Assembly (NCBI GenBank): GCA_013002535.1
Contig: JABDJK010000116.1
Coordinates: 62,001-126,000 of the forward strand
DNA: 64,000 nt
Direction: 5' to 3'
Origin: Hyphococcus sp.
GTDB lineage: Bacteria > Pseudomonadota > Alphaproteobacteria > Caulobacterales > Parvularculaceae
The notes under the pieces are model-generated. The model saw only the letters and a list, made by a program, of their open reading frames with translations. It searched no databases and was not told the DNA's origin. How positions within the stretch are numbered: the first letter of the stretch is position 1; the number at the start of each line of letters is the position of its first letter. Shown one piece after another: positions 46,387 to 56,086 of the stretch. The translations under genes and the position numbers were made by a program.

Positions 46387-47178
46387 CTACATTTTATCGT
46401 CGGCAGCGGCGTCCGGTGGAAATTTCGACAATTTGACCGGGCCGTCCGCGAGATCTTTTTCAATTAGCGCCATCTGCACGAATCGCGCAGTCCCGCCGTC
46501 TGGCACGTTGACAAGAAATGCCAAAATTTCCGCAACGCCGTCGTTATCAAAATCTGCGTTCAGTATTTCTTCAAGCATTAGGGTGTAAGCGCCTTGTTTC
46601 AGACGCCAGACGGCGCCCTCGAGCTTTTCAACCGTTTCCGGTCCATCAACGGTTTGGCCGGGCTCGTTTGCACTATTTCGAACGGAAATTGATATATTTC
46701 GCATTTCGTCGATCGTGGGTGAACCATCGGCGAAGTAGTTGAATTCCGCTATTTGTGCCTTCTCGATCGCATCGAGAACACCGCAGGCCCGTTCGAAAAA
46801 TGCTTCGCGTCGCATCGCTCGCGATGACAATGCATACCAACCCTCAGTGCGCATGGATTGATATTCGCGGCAGGTTGTGCATGCCGCTCCCTCGGCATTC
46901 ATGTCATCGGGATGTGTCAACATGACGGTCACGGTTTCGCCAGACGCGTTCAATACTTGCGCATCGCGAAAATCGTCAAATTCACTCTTGGTATAGCAGC
47001 CCGCGTCGACGCCGTGGAAAAGCCGGATATCATTCTTGAGACAGAACTGCGCCTCAGCCTGAATAACGCCGCGCTCGCCAAACATCGGCACACCAAGATG
47101 CGAGGACGACAGGCCGAAATAGGTAGCGGCGCCAACCGCGCTGAGCGAAGCTATTCCAGCAACAATGCTTCTAATCAT
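46387..47178 (-). CDS. Exported protein of unknown function
   Basis: 263 residues. The N-terminus (MIRSIVAGIASLSAVGAATYFGL) is a signal or anchor. Cysteines form CLKND, CYTKS and a CTTC pair around 48-112, and the C-terminal part ends with DFDNDGVAEILAFLVNV, an FG-GAP-like D-x-D-x-D loop. No family recognised. The next gene, the SPOR lipoprotein, follows immediately. Confidence 0.55.
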   Translation of the reverse strand: MIRSIVAGIASLSAVGAATYFGLSSSHLGVPMFGERGVIQAEAQFCLKNDIRLFHGVDAGCYTKSEFDDFRDAQVLNASGETVTVMLTHPDDMNAEGAACTTCREYQSMRTEGWYALSSRAMRREAFFERACGVLDAIEKAQIAEFNYFADGSPTIDEMRNISISVRNSANEPGQTVDGPETVEKLEGAVWRLKQGAYTLMLEEILNADFDNDGVAEILAFLVNVPDGGTARFVQMALIEKDLADGPVKLSKFPPDAAADDKM

Positions 47179-47187
47179 TTCCCACCC

Positions 47188-47616
47188 CTATAGCAGTCCT
47201 AATTCTGCAAGTTCTTTGCTTAACCCTGGCGGGGCGCCGCTGTCATAATCAGATAAATCGCGCGGCGCATCCTCAACTGGTAGATACCTCCAACCCTGAA
47301 AAGCACGCTTCGGCGCGGGTTCTGTCAGGATAATTTTTGGATCGAGAAAAAACGCCGCGCGCTTAATCCCGTCAGCGCCAATCTGGTCGTCAATCCCAAG
47401 AAACCGCTGTCGCGCTTGCACGGAGCCTTTGATAACCCAGTAAATCGATCCATCGTCGATCAAATCCTTTTCACGACGCGGATGCATCCGGGTGACATGG
47501 ATGTAAGCCTTGCCAGCGGGCGCTTTGTCAAAGGCTACAAGCCGCTCTTTGACCCGCGCAGCAAGATCGTCGATCGCGTCAGCACCGACGCACAATTTAA
47601 TAAGATGAACGGTCAT
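47188..47616 (-). CDS. DUF1489 family protein
   Basis: 142 residues, the usual length of this alphaproteobacterial family. Recognised by MTVHLIKLCVGADAIDDLA, HVTRMHPRREKDLIDDGSIYWV and the C-terminal AFQGWRYLPVEDAPRDL. Function unknown; the fold is RNA-binding-like only by speculation. It ends nine bases before the next gene on the strand. Confidence 0.85.
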   Translation of the reverse strand: MTVHLIKLCVGADAIDDLAARVKERLVAFDKAPAGKAYIHVTRMHPRREKDLIDDGSIYWVIKGSVQARQRFLGIDDQIGADGIKRAAFFLDPKIILTEPAPKRAFQGWRYLPVEDAPRDLSDYDSGAPPGLSKELAELGLL

Positions 47617-47646
47617 TTCTGACCTGCGATTGATTGCAAAGAGAAT

Positions 47647-48618
47647 TTACTCGGCTATGCGCAAACGCGCCAAATCCTGCGCCCGCCGACGTTTCATGTC
47701 ATGCCGTGCGGTGCGTTTTACAAGAATGTACAGGATGAAATAGCACATGGCTGCGCCAATCGCCGCCAGCCACATAGGCAAGTTTTCGAACAGCAATGCA
47801 AAACGATCGTAGGAAAGACCCATGGCTTCAGCCAATCCCGGCGCTTCTTGGCCAAGCATCAACAATACGCCGATTGCCGTCAAAGCGAATGCGAGGAAGC
47901 CCGCCATCACAGCGCCAACCGTAACGCCCATGTCGGCGTACTCTTCAGCCTTGGTGATAATCATTTTTGTCGGGTCGCCCGACAGGGCTTGTGTCGCGGC
48001 AAAAAGCGCCCGTGTTCGCGCCGCATTTTCTTCCGGTGAGAGGACCTTGTTTTTTTCTTCCTTGACGCCCGCAATATCGACGACCGGCTTTGCATTATAA
48101 ACGCGGTCTGAAAGATATTCCGGTTCACATTCCGGCGCGGGCATCACGTCCGATGTCGGCACAACAAGTGATGCATCTGTCGGCATCAGGAATAGAGATT
48201 TCTCTGCAGCGCGGCGTCGCACCAACCCGTCCAAAGTCGCAAGTTCATTGTTGACAAACGCTTTTGACCAAAGCTCGAACGCATTCGCAGCGCCAATTTT
48301 GTCGCCTGCGTTTAACTTGCGCAAAACCGTTGAGCGCTTCCAGTTGTCTTCGCCAATAGAAAAGATCAACGAAACAAGCGCGTCATGTTCATTCTGGTTG
48401 AGCGGCGCCCGCACCGTGTCGCTGATTAGCTGCTCTATGGGTTGAACGTCTTCCTTCAGGAGACGCTCGGCGTCGCCTTCTGTAACGCTCATGCCGTGGC
48501 GGGCCGTTCCCGTATGGCCATAGCCAACGGTCCACTGCTCACTCGGCGCATAATGCGCCGACATGCGCAGGCCCTCATAACCCTTGATCAGATTTAAACC
48601 GGTCTCTCCCGTGCGCAT
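47647..48618 (-). CDS. GH24 lysozyme-like protein with C-terminal membrane segments, catalytic Asp missing
   Basis: 323 residues. The lysozyme domain (1-145) aligns without gaps to the one at 28404-29348: E15 (YEGLR) and T30 (WTVGYGHT) are kept, but the catalytic Asp position (24) is Ala. After a linker come two or three C-terminal hydrophobic helices (about 228-252, 268-310). No signal peptide. Loss of the Asp suggests a weak, altered or regulatory function. It stands next to DUF1489, away from the other copy. Confidence 0.82.
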   Translation of the reverse strand: MRTGETGLNLIKGYEGLRMSAHYAPSEQWTVGYGHTGTARHGMSVTEGDAERLLKEDVQPIEQLISDTVRAPLNQNEHDALVSLIFSIGEDNWKRSTVLRKLNAGDKIGAANAFELWSKAFVNNELATLDGLVRRRAAEKSLFLMPTDASLVVPTSDVMPAPECEPEYLSDRVYNAKPVVDIAGVKEEKNKVLSPEENAARTRALFAATQALSGDPTKMIITKAEEYADMGVTVGAVMAGFLAFALTAIGVLLMLGQEAPGLAEAMGLSYDRFALLFENLPMWLAAIGAAMCYFILYILVKRTARHDMKRRRAQDLARLRIAE

Positions 48619-49056
48619 TCGACCCGTTTCAACCCCTCTTTACGCTTCCACCGCCAAAGTCAGCTAAACCGCCCCTGGCAAACATCATCCCCAATGAACA
48701 TCCGGCTTCCAAGCCGCCTGTTAACTATTGTTAGCACGACAGATTGGCATTGGGTAGCCGCTGAAACCCACAGCTGCGCGCGAGCCCCCCGATGTGTCAT
48801 ATCTGCACATATGGCGATTCTGCACGAAATCGGGACAATTTATTGGGGAAATGATATATTTCGCGCAATCTGGCATCGATACCGATGAGATCACTAATCC
48901 ATTGTTATTTCAACGATTTGCGCGACTCACGCAATTCGGCGGTATTGGCACAAGACTTGGGAACATAAAAACGCAAGCCGTTCGCGTCCTGGCGGCAACC
49001 GTTTTTCCGGCGCAGTCCGCGTCAAAACGGGGGAGTTGGGCGATTGAGGTGCTGAA
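48619..49056. other. Gene-free stretch upstream of the second lysozyme
   Basis: 438 bases. A frame at 48794-49072 was not accepted. Contains TTAAC-N5-TTAGC near 48720, a partial CtrA-like box with spacing one short, and AT-rich aaatgatatatttcgcgc near 48848-48864 that may be a promoter region. Nothing else recognised. Confidence 0.5.
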
Positions 49057-49646
49057 ATGGGTAATGGGTTAGCAAATATCATCGCCGCGCTGATTGTGGC
49101 TTTCGCAATCGTGTGGAATGGCGGTTTTGGCGGCAAAAATAACGGCGCGCCAGGAGCCAGCGGTGAAGAAGCTTATACTGACTGGTACGCCCGCGCGGTT
49201 GGCGATATTCGCAACGACATTGTCGTGAATTGCGGTTGCTGCGGCGAAGGTGAAGAAGGCCAACGGAGGGCCGCTAGTAATTCTTTTTAACACCCCGTCC
49301 GGTTCCAACTCGCATTGCCGGTTATATTCCGGCGGCTCCACAGGAAACGGGACGGGTTCCGCTAGCACCGACTGAAGTCGTAAGCTACCCGCCGCATCAA
49401 CCGGTATTTGTTCCACTACGCCATTTTATTCCGCCGCCGGTTGTCGTGCCAATGGTGCCCCCCGGCGAACAACCATGCGATGATATTCCGGACAATGACA
49501 TTCCGGATTGCGACGAACCGATGGACCCTGAAGAACCGCCGACAGACGTGCCGGAACCCGGTATATGGGTGCTGATGCTCACTGCTATCTTGATCTATGT
49601 GGTATTGGAAAAGCGCGAAATCGCGAAAGTGCATGTAAGGAAATAA
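49057..49646 (+). pseudogene. PEP-CTERM-like exported protein gene with -1 frame disruption
   Basis: The first frame (49057-49290) gives a signal peptide (MGNGLANIIAALIVAFAIV), a Gly-rich part and CGCCGEG, and stops at TAA 49288-49290. The next frame is open from 49281 and continues FLTPRPVPTRIAGYIPAAPQ, a Pro-rich segment, CDDIPDNDIPDCDEPMD and ends VPEPGIWVLMLTAILIYVVL then basic residues, a PEP-CTERM-type sorting tail. A single -1 shift at TTCTTTTTAA joins them into about 197 residues. Either an indel in the T-run or recoding would explain it. Downstream ATG 49446 would make only the tail. Confidence 0.65.
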
Positions 49647-49651
49647 CTTGC

Positions 49652-51118
49652 TCAACTGGCCGGCAGCAACACCGCGGCGGCCAGTCCAAGAAACACGAAA
49701 AACCCGACGATGTCTGTAACGGTTGTTACAAAGACCGCTGACGATACGGCCGGGTCAGCGCCAGCGCGTTGCAGACCAATTGGCACTAGAATACCGGCGA
49801 GCCCGGCGGCCAATAGATTGATGATCATGGCGACACCTACAACAAGGCCGAGGCGAATAGCGTCCGCCTCCCCGCCCCAGCCGCTTGCGAAATACCAGAC
49901 GCCGGCGAGCCCGCCCATAATGATTGCAAAAATAAATCCGTTCAAAAGGCCGACAATTGCCTCTCGATAGATTATTCGAGCAGTGTTTGAAGCAGTCAAA
50001 TCTTTTGTCGCCAAAGAACGCACTGCGACAGTGAGTGTTTGCGTCCCGGCGTTGCCGCCCATAGACGCCACAATCGGCATCAACACTGCCAGCGCCACAA
50101 TCTGCCCGATTGCGCCGTCGTAAAGCGCAATAACCAGCGACGCCAAAACCGCAGTCGCCAGATTGATCGCCAGCCATGAAAAGCGGGATCTGACCGTCAT
50201 CATGACAGTGTCGGACAAGCCAGTATCCGCCTCAACACCGCCCAACGCCAGCATGTCTTCCTGGCTTTCTTCGCGAATGAATTCTACGACGTCATCTACT
50301 GTGATCATCCCGACGAGGCGGTCAGCAGCATCGACAACAGGCGATGAAATCAAATTATATTGCTCGAATAGATACGCGACTTCTTCCTGATCCATCGTCA
50401 CCGGAATTTTGCGGATTTCTCCACCGGTCATGATGGATTCAATTTTTTGATCGCGTTGCGATTTCAACAACGTCGCTAGCGGTACGTAGCCAACAGGCTT
50501 GAACGCGGGATCAACGACAAAGACTTCAAAAAATCGGTCGGGCAATTCTTCAGAACCACGCAAACGATCAATGATCTGCCCCACCGTCCAAAAGCCGGGC
50601 GCCGCGAAAAATTCGCGTTGCATGACGCGGCCTGCGCTATCCTCAGGATAATCAAGGGCGGCGCGCAAAACGATGCGCTCTTCCGCCGGAACTTCCGCAA
50701 GGATCGCTGCGCGCTTGTCTTCATCCAAATCTTCGAGGACGTGCGCTGCATCGTCAGTCTCAAGTTCCGAAACCGCCTCTGCAACGCGCTCGAGCTGCAT
50801 CGCGTCAACTACGCGCCCGAGAAGATCATCATCAATTTCCGGGAAAACATCCGGCGACATTTCCGCGCCGTAAAGCTCCAGAAATACGTTGCGATCATCC
50901 TCAGAAAACAAACCAATAAGGTCGGCGACGTCGGCCGGGTGGAGGCCGTGGGTTAATTCCTCGATGTGGGCGGCGTCACGGTCCTCAATCGCCGCCTCAA
51001 CGGAATCAACAAAATCAGGCGAAAGCGTTTGGTCTTCGCTGAATTGCGACTCGTCGTGATCTGCGGCGGCAGGATCAACCGGCTTAGGCGCGTCGTCGAT
51101 TGACGGAATTTCTGTCAT
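49652..51118 (-). CDS. mgtE: Magnesium transporter MgtE
   Basis: 488 residues. The cytoplasmic part has the N domain (ADVADLIGLFSEDDRNVFLELYG), two CBS domains (FVVDPAFKPVGYVPLATLL and MITVDDVVEFIREESQEDMLALGGVE) and a connecting helix, then five membrane helices with the Mg-selective block IVASMGGNAGTQTLTVAVRSLA. It imports Mg2+ under gating by its cytosolic Mg2+ sites. Convergent with the PEP-CTERM-like gene. Confidence 0.97.
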   Translation of the reverse strand: MTEIPSIDDAPKPVDPAAADHDESQFSEDQTLSPDFVDSVEAAIEDRDAAHIEELTHGLHPADVADLIGLFSEDDRNVFLELYGAEMSPDVFPEIDDDLLGRVVDAMQLERVAEAVSELETDDAAHVLEDLDEDKRAAILAEVPAEERIVLRAALDYPEDSAGRVMQREFFAAPGFWTVGQIIDRLRGSEELPDRFFEVFVVDPAFKPVGYVPLATLLKSQRDQKIESIMTGGEIRKIPVTMDQEEVAYLFEQYNLISSPVVDAADRLVGMITVDDVVEFIREESQEDMLALGGVEADTGLSDTVMMTVRSRFSWLAINLATAVLASLVIALYDGAIGQIVALAVLMPIVASMGGNAGTQTLTVAVRSLATKDLTASNTARIIYREAIVGLLNGFIFAIIMGGLAGVWYFASGWGGEADAIRLGLVVGVAMIINLLAAGLAGILVPIGLQRAGADPAVSSAVFVTTVTDIVGFFVFLGLAAAVLLPAS

Positions 51119-51211
51119 CCAATCGCCCTTTTTTCCGGTGTGAACGCAAGGGCTTAGGGCCCATAGCCGATTAGCTAAGCTGTGCCGATAGGGTTTGCAA
51201 GAATCGGTAGG

Positions 51212-51457
51212 TTATTCGCGAAAATTAAAGACGCCGCTCGTAATGATCGCCACTGTCAACGCCCAAACGACAATTGTAATCTTTGTCGCGAGCCAGGCTT
51301 TCGCTTTCAATTCCGGTTTAACGGGTGCGCCGGGATCGGCGCCGGCGACGCCGTCGTCTTCGCTCTCCCATCGGCCTTCGACGTCTTTTGGTAAGACAGC
51401 GAGAAATACTACCCACCACCAGATCAGGAAAATAACGATGGCGCTGGCGATATTCAT
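51212..51457 (-). CDS. DUF1467 family membrane protein
   Basis: 81 residues from MNIASAIVIFLIWWWVVFLA (ATG at 51457); a longer start was rejected as it overlaps rnj further. Two membrane helices flank an acidic middle (LPKDVEGRWESEDDG). The gene order rnj-DUF1467 with ATGA overlap (51454-51457) is conserved in alphaproteobacteria. Function unknown. Confidence 0.85.
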   Translation of the reverse strand: MNIASAIVIFLIWWWVVFLAVLPKDVEGRWESEDDGVAGADPGAPVKPELKAKAWLATKITIVVWALTVAIITSGVFNFRE

Positions 51458-53103
51458 TTTCGTATGCGGTGAATAAGGGTGTGGATCAGTGGTCGCTTGC
51501 CCCACTCGCGATCAAAAAATACGCGCACGGCGCGCTTTACACAAAGCTCAACAGCTTCATCATCATTTCGTTTTTTCGTCGGCAATTCGTCGAAAGCATC
51601 TTCGATAGCATCGGCAACGCCTTCGGCGTCTTCATCGACAACAACGCCCATGAAGTCGATCAAGACATCGTCTACCAGTTCGTTCTTATTGTTGAGAACC
51701 AGACTAATGGCCATGAACCCGGCTTCGGCGAGCTTGCGGCGCTCACGGATCGGCGCGGCGCCGTCGGCTACCAGAATATCACCGTCGAGAAACAGTCGAC
51801 CGGCGGGAACTTCATCAATCAACTCCGGCCCGCCGGGCGCAACGCGGATGAGATCGCCATTGCGCGGGGCAAATGCCTCCGCACAACCAAGCTCATAGGC
51901 AAGCTCGGCATGTTCCTCCAAATGCCGCGCCTCGCCGTGAACCGGAATAGAGATATGCGGGCGCGCCCATGTATACATCTCTTTTAATTCATCTCGGCAA
52001 GGATGGCCGGAAACATGAATGAATTCATCCTTTTCAGTGATAATCTTAATACCGAGATCAACCAGTCGGTTTTGCAGATCGTAAATTTCGCGCTCATTGC
52101 CGGGAATGATTTTCGACGAGAAGATAACCGTGTCGCCATCGCCCAACAACAGGTCGCGATGGTCACCGCGCGCAATCCTCGCCAACGCTGCGCGCGGCTC
52201 GCCCTGACTACCTGTACATAGATACAATGTGTTCCGGCGAGGCAAATGTCCGGCGTCGCGCGGCTCCACAAAGGTCAGCCCTTCCGGCAACAACCCCGTT
52301 TCACGCGCGGCTTCAACGATCCGCAACATTGACCGCCCAAGCAAACAGACGCTTCGATCAGCCGCCAGCGCCGCTTCACAAATAGAAACGACGCGCGAAA
52401 GGTTCGATGCAAAGGTCGTAACTGCGACCCTTCCTGGTTGTTCCATAATCAATTTCGTCAATGAGGTGCGAACGTCGCTTTCCGATCCGGACTCGCCAGC
52501 CGATAAGACATTCGTTGAGTCACAGACAATCGCGAGCAGACCGTCGTCACCAAGTTTCTCGATTGATTTCTTATCGGCGCGAGGTCCAAGCGTCGGGTTT
52601 TTATCGAGTTTCCAGTCGCCGGTGTGAAGCACAGTTCCGAGTTCGGTACGGATAATGACGCCAGACGGCTCTGGGATGGAATGGGTGAGCGTAACATATT
52701 CAACGTCAAACGGTCCAAGGTCGAACCGCGAATTCATATCGATCACACGAAGATCAATGTTGACGCGCGCTTCTGCCGCCTTCCTGTTGACGAGCGCTGC
52801 CGTAAATGGCGTAGCGTAAACGGGACATCGGAGTTGCGGCGCCAGGATCGCGACGGCGCCGATGTGATCCTCATGGCCATGGGTCAGCAACAACCCATGC
52901 AGCGCTTCACGCTCTTCCATGATAAAGGACGGATCAGGACAAATTAGATCGATTCCGGGCGACGATTGATTGGCGAACATGACGCCGCAATCGATCATGA
53001 TCCACTGCCTATTCGCTGGACCGCCAAACCCGTAAAGGTTCATGTTCATGCCAATTTCGCCGGAGCCGCCGAGCGGCAAGAACACGAGTTCTTTTTGCGC
53101 CAT
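51454..53103 (-). CDS. rnj: Ribonuclease J
   Basis: 549 residues. Metallo-beta-lactamase/beta-CASP nuclease with both endo- and 5'-exonuclease activity on RNA. HxHxDH is LTHGHEDHIG (H75-H77-D79-H80), GDWKLD carries the further metal ligand, and beta-CASP blocks follow (STNVLSAGESGSESD, VTTFASNLSRV, SGHPCRDELKEM). It overlaps DUF1467 and starts three bases after coaX, within the nuo-birA-coaX unit. Confidence 0.97.
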   Translation of the reverse strand: MAQKELVFLPLGGSGEIGMNMNLYGFGGPANRQWIMIDCGVMFANQSSPGIDLICPDPSFIMEEREALHGLLLTHGHEDHIGAVAILAPQLRCPVYATPFTAALVNRKAAEARVNIDLRVIDMNSRFDLGPFDVEYVTLTHSIPEPSGVIIRTELGTVLHTGDWKLDKNPTLGPRADKKSIEKLGDDGLLAIVCDSTNVLSAGESGSESDVRTSLTKLIMEQPGRVAVTTFASNLSRVVSICEAALAADRSVCLLGRSMLRIVEAARETGLLPEGLTFVEPRDAGHLPRRNTLYLCTGSQGEPRAALARIARGDHRDLLLGDGDTVIFSSKIIPGNEREIYDLQNRLVDLGIKIITEKDEFIHVSGHPCRDELKEMYTWARPHISIPVHGEARHLEEHAELAYELGCAEAFAPRNGDLIRVAPGGPELIDEVPAGRLFLDGDILVADGAAPIRERRKLAEAGFMAISLVLNNKNELVDDVLIDFMGVVVDEDAEGVADAIEDAFDELPTKKRNDDEAVELCVKRAVRVFFDREWGKRPLIHTLIHRIRK

Positions 53104-53105
53104 CC

Positions 53106-53885
53106 CTATGTGGCCTTCTGTGCGGAAACGCGCCGGTGAATTTCGCTGAGGCCCCGGATCGTTAAGTCGGCATCGAAGATATCAACGGCGTCGGTTGCGC
53201 CTTCAAACAGCGATGCGATACCGCCGGTCGCTACGACCTTAATCGGTTTTCCATATTCTTCTTTTACTTTTTCGATCAGCCCCTCAATAAGGCAGACATA
53301 CCCCCAGTAAACGCCCGTTTGCATTGCGCCGACAGTGTCTGTTCCAATGATTTTCGGCGGACGCTCAATGCCAACACGCGGCAGGCGCGCTGCAGCATCG
53401 TGCAGCGCCTGCATCGAAAGATTGATGCCCGGCGCGATGATGCCGCCCTCAAAGCCGCCATCATCGCCGATAATATCGAAATTCGTTGCCGTGCCGGAAT
53501 CAACAATCAGCAATGGGCCGCCATGTTTCACAAAAGCGCCGACGGCGTTGACGAGCCGGTCGGCCCCTGCTTCTGACGGTTTCGGTATTCTAACAGCGAC
53601 GCCGGGAATATTATTCGCTGCAACAACGAATGGTTCGACATTGAAATAGCGTCGCGAGAGATTGCGGAAATGAAATAGCGATTGCGGGACAACGTTTGAA
53701 ATGACACAATCGGTTACGTCTTCCAATTTGTAATTCGCCATCCCCATCAACTGGGTCAACCAGACGGCGTATTCGTCAGCGGTGCGTGTCGGCGATGTTG
53801 ACGTGCGCCACACGGCGGCAGGTTCAGCGCCGTCATATAGCGCGATTACTGAATTCGTATTGCCGACATCAATGGCTAACAGCAT
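53106..53885 (-). CDS. coaX: Type III pantothenate kinase
   Basis: 259 residues. CoaX phosphorylates pantothenate in CoA synthesis, using K+ or NH4+ and not inhibited by CoA. ASKHA motifs: [16 protein letters not shown] at the start, [15 protein letters not shown] and [13 protein letters not shown]. Between birA and rnj in one unit. Confidence 0.96.
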   Translation of the reverse strand: MLLAIDVGNTNSVIALYDGAEPAAVWRTSTSPTRTADEYAVWLTQLMGMANYKLEDVTDCVISNVVPQSLFHFRNLSRRYFNVEPFVVAANNIPGVAVRIPKPSEAGADRLVNAVGAFVKHGGPLLIVDSGTATNFDIIGDDGGFEGGIIAPGINLSMQALHDAAARLPRVGIERPPKIIGTDTVGAMQTGVYWGYVCLIEGLIEKVKEEYGKPIKVVATGGIASLFEGATDAVDIFDADLTIRGLSEIHRRVSAQKAT

Positions 53886-53896
53886 ATGGCCTCTCT

Positions 53897-54637
53897 TCAG
53901 GCGGGCTTGCGAAAAAATACGTCGCCCGCGCGGATGATCTGCGTTTCATCGCCGGAACGCAACAATAACGCACCGCTTTCATCAATGGAATCAAATGTGC
54001 CCGTAAGCGTCTCATTGGGCAAACGAACCGTGATCTCGTATCCCAATCCTGTACAGTGCTTGACCCAAGCCGCCCGGATCGGCGCGAATCCCTCTTTGCG
54101 CCATATACGTTGTAACCGCCAGAAATGCTCGTCGAGCACATTTGCGAACGCTTCGGGTTTCGGAGGCGCCTTGCAATAATCACCAAGACACGCCGTTGGG
54201 TAGTCAAGACCATCCGGCGCGGAAACGATGTTGACCCCGATGCCAATGATTGCGACTGCACCGTCATCGACCAATTCCAGAAGAATACCAGCGATTTTAC
54301 GACCGTCGACGAGGACATCGTTCGGCCACTTAATTTTGACATCCCCGCGATCAGCCAGTTGATTAAGCGTTTTGGCGACGGCTAGGCCGGTGATGAAAGT
54401 TAGCTCGCCAATGGAATTGAACCGATCAGGATTGCGAAGCGCCAACGTTCCTGAAAAATCACCGACATCTTGTTGCCATTCGCGGCCACGCCGTCCGTAA
54501 CCTGTAGTCTGTCGAAGAGCAACAAACCAGATCGGTCCGTCAATGCCTTCAGTTGACGCGACTTGTTTTGCTTCAGTCTGCGTAGATTTCAGTTCGTAGA
54601 AAATTCTGAGTTCAGCGCCGGATTCTAATTTCGGCAC
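53897..54637 (-). CDS. birA: Biotin--[acetyl-CoA-carboxylase] ligase (group I, no HTH)
   Basis: 246 residues, without the DNA-binding domain. Biotinyl-AMP loop is GYGRRGREW (46-54), the biotin site includes [17 protein letters not shown]. It attaches biotin to BCCP. It follows nuoN by three bases, so it is expressed with complex I genes, which is the usual alphaproteobacterial order. Confidence 0.95.
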   Translation of the reverse strand: MPKLESGAELRIFYELKSTQTEAKQVASTEGIDGPIWFVALRQTTGYGRRGREWQQDVGDFSGTLALRNPDRFNSIGELTFITGLAVAKTLNQLADRGDVKIKWPNDVLVDGRKIAGILLELVDDGAVAIIGIGVNIVSAPDGLDYPTACLGDYCKAPPKPEAFANVLDEHFWRLQRIWRKEGFAPIRAAWVKHCTGLGYEITVRLPNETLTGTFDSIDESGALLLRSGDETQIIRAGDVFFRKPA

Positions 54638-54640
54638 GTT

Positions 54641-56086
54641 TTAGAACAACGCCGCGGCAGCGCGATCAGCAGCCTGATATAGGACGCCGATAAATATAAC
54701 GAGTATCGGGAAAACCATGATCGCAGACACACCGGCTGTCATCTGCAGCGCCGGCCCAACATCGCGCTCGAACGCCGGCGCCGGTTCGTCGAACCACATG
54801 AACCAAACGATGCGAAGATAATAATAGGCGGAAACCGCGCTGGCGAGTACGCCGAGGATCGCGAGCCAAACCAGCCCGGCATCGACGGCGGCGACAAAAA
54901 CATACCACTTGCCGAAAAACCCGGCCATTGGCGGGATGCCCGCAAGGGAGAATAACAAAATCGTCAAAACCAGTGCTAACGGCATATTGGTTTTGGTAAG
55001 GCCCGATAGGTCACTTATGTCTTCAGTCAGCCCACCGCGCCTGCGCATCATCAAGATGCAAGCGAAGGCGCCGATGGTCATAACGATATAGATGGTCATA
55101 TAGATTAAAATGGAACTGACCCCCGGCGCTGTTCCAGCGGCAAGTCCCATCAACGCGTAGCCAACATGGCCGATCGACGAATACGCCATCAGGCGTTTGA
55201 TGTTGGTTTGCGCAATCGCGGAGAAGGCGCCGACCATCATAGACGCCACAGCAATTAATGCGATTACCATCTGCCAATCCGCAAGAGCAGTTGGAAACGC
55301 CGTCATCAATACGCGGATGAACAAAGCCATCGCCGCAAATTTCGGCGCAGCCGCAAAGAATGCGGTCACCGGCGTCGGCGCGCCTTCATATACGTCCGGC
55401 GTCCACATATGGAATGGCGCCGCGGAGACTTTGAACGCAAGGCCCGAAATCAGAAATACAAGACCGATAATAAGACCAACGTTTTCGCCGCCCGACGTTT
55501 CCGCAATTTTCGCAATCTCTGTGAACGAGACTGAACCGGTAAACCCGTAAATCAATGACGCGCCGTAAAGCATCAAGCAAGACGACAAGGCGCCAAGGAC
55601 GAAATATTTGAGACCAGCCTCGGTCGAGCGGCGGCTGTCGCGATTGATCGACGCTAATACATAGAGCGCGAGGCTTTGTGTCTCGATGCCCATATAAAGT
55701 GCGATGAGGTCATTCGCCGACACCATCAACGACATGCCGAAGACTGAAAGCAAAATCAAAATTGGATATTCGAAGCGCCAATTGTCATCGCCCTGAAAAT
55801 AGCGATGGGACATCATGATCGCAAAGCCGGCGGTTATATATAGAACCGTTTTGACGAATTCTGAAAATCCGTCAATACGGAACGCGTCGGCAAATATCGT
55901 TGCACCGCCCACGGCGGGCCTGAACACGACGAACGCGACCGCGATCGCAAGAACGGCAATTGATGCAAGGGATATTTTCTGCGCGGAGTTTTCGCCCATG
56001 AAAACGCCGGTGATGAGCAACGCCATTGAACCAATCGCGAGGACCAGTTCCGGGTATGCATAAGAGAGCATATCAACAAGTGTCAT
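54641..56086 (-). CDS. nuoN: NADH-quinone oxidoreductase subunit N
   Basis: 481 residues, about 14 membrane helices of the antiporter-like family. Hallmarks: YPELVLAIGSMALLITGVF near the start, the lysine-bearing discontinuous helices (LKYFVLGALSSCLMLYGASLIYG; FKVSAAPFHMWTPDVYEGAP) and IKRLMAYSSIGHVGYALMGL. It pumps protons as part of complex I. Start overlaps the nuoM stop (TAATG). Confidence 0.97.
   Translation of the reverse strand: MTLVDMLSYAYPELVLAIGSMALLITGVFMGENSAQKISLASIAVLAIAVAFVVFRPAVGGATIFADAFRIDGFSEFVKTVLYITAGFAIMMSHRYFQGDDNWRFEYPILILLSVFGMSLMVSANDLIALYMGIETQSLALYVLASINRDSRRSTEAGLKYFVLGALSSCLMLYGASLIYGFTGSVSFTEIAKIAETSGGENVGLIIGLVFLISGLAFKVSAAPFHMWTPDVYEGAPTPVTAFFAAAPKFAAMALFIRVLMTAFPTALADWQMVIALIAVASMMVGAFSAIAQTNIKRLMAYSSIGHVGYALMGLAAGTAPGVSSILIYMTIYIVMTIGAFACILMMRRRGGLTEDISDLSGLTKTNMPLALVLTILLFSLAGIPPMAGFFGKWYVFVAAVDAGLVWLAILGVLASAVSAYYYLRIVWFMWFDEPAPAFERDVGPALQMTAGVSAIMVFPILVIFIGVLYQAADRAAAALF

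Noticed and set aside
28404-48618. Prophage hypothesis from two lysozymes
   Set aside because: No capsid, terminase, portal, integrase, holin or tail genes lie between or near them.
48794-49072. 92-codon frame before the PEP-CTERM-like gene
   Set aside because: No recognisable features and overlaps the start of the next gene; could be real from an internal ATG at 48850 but unsupported.
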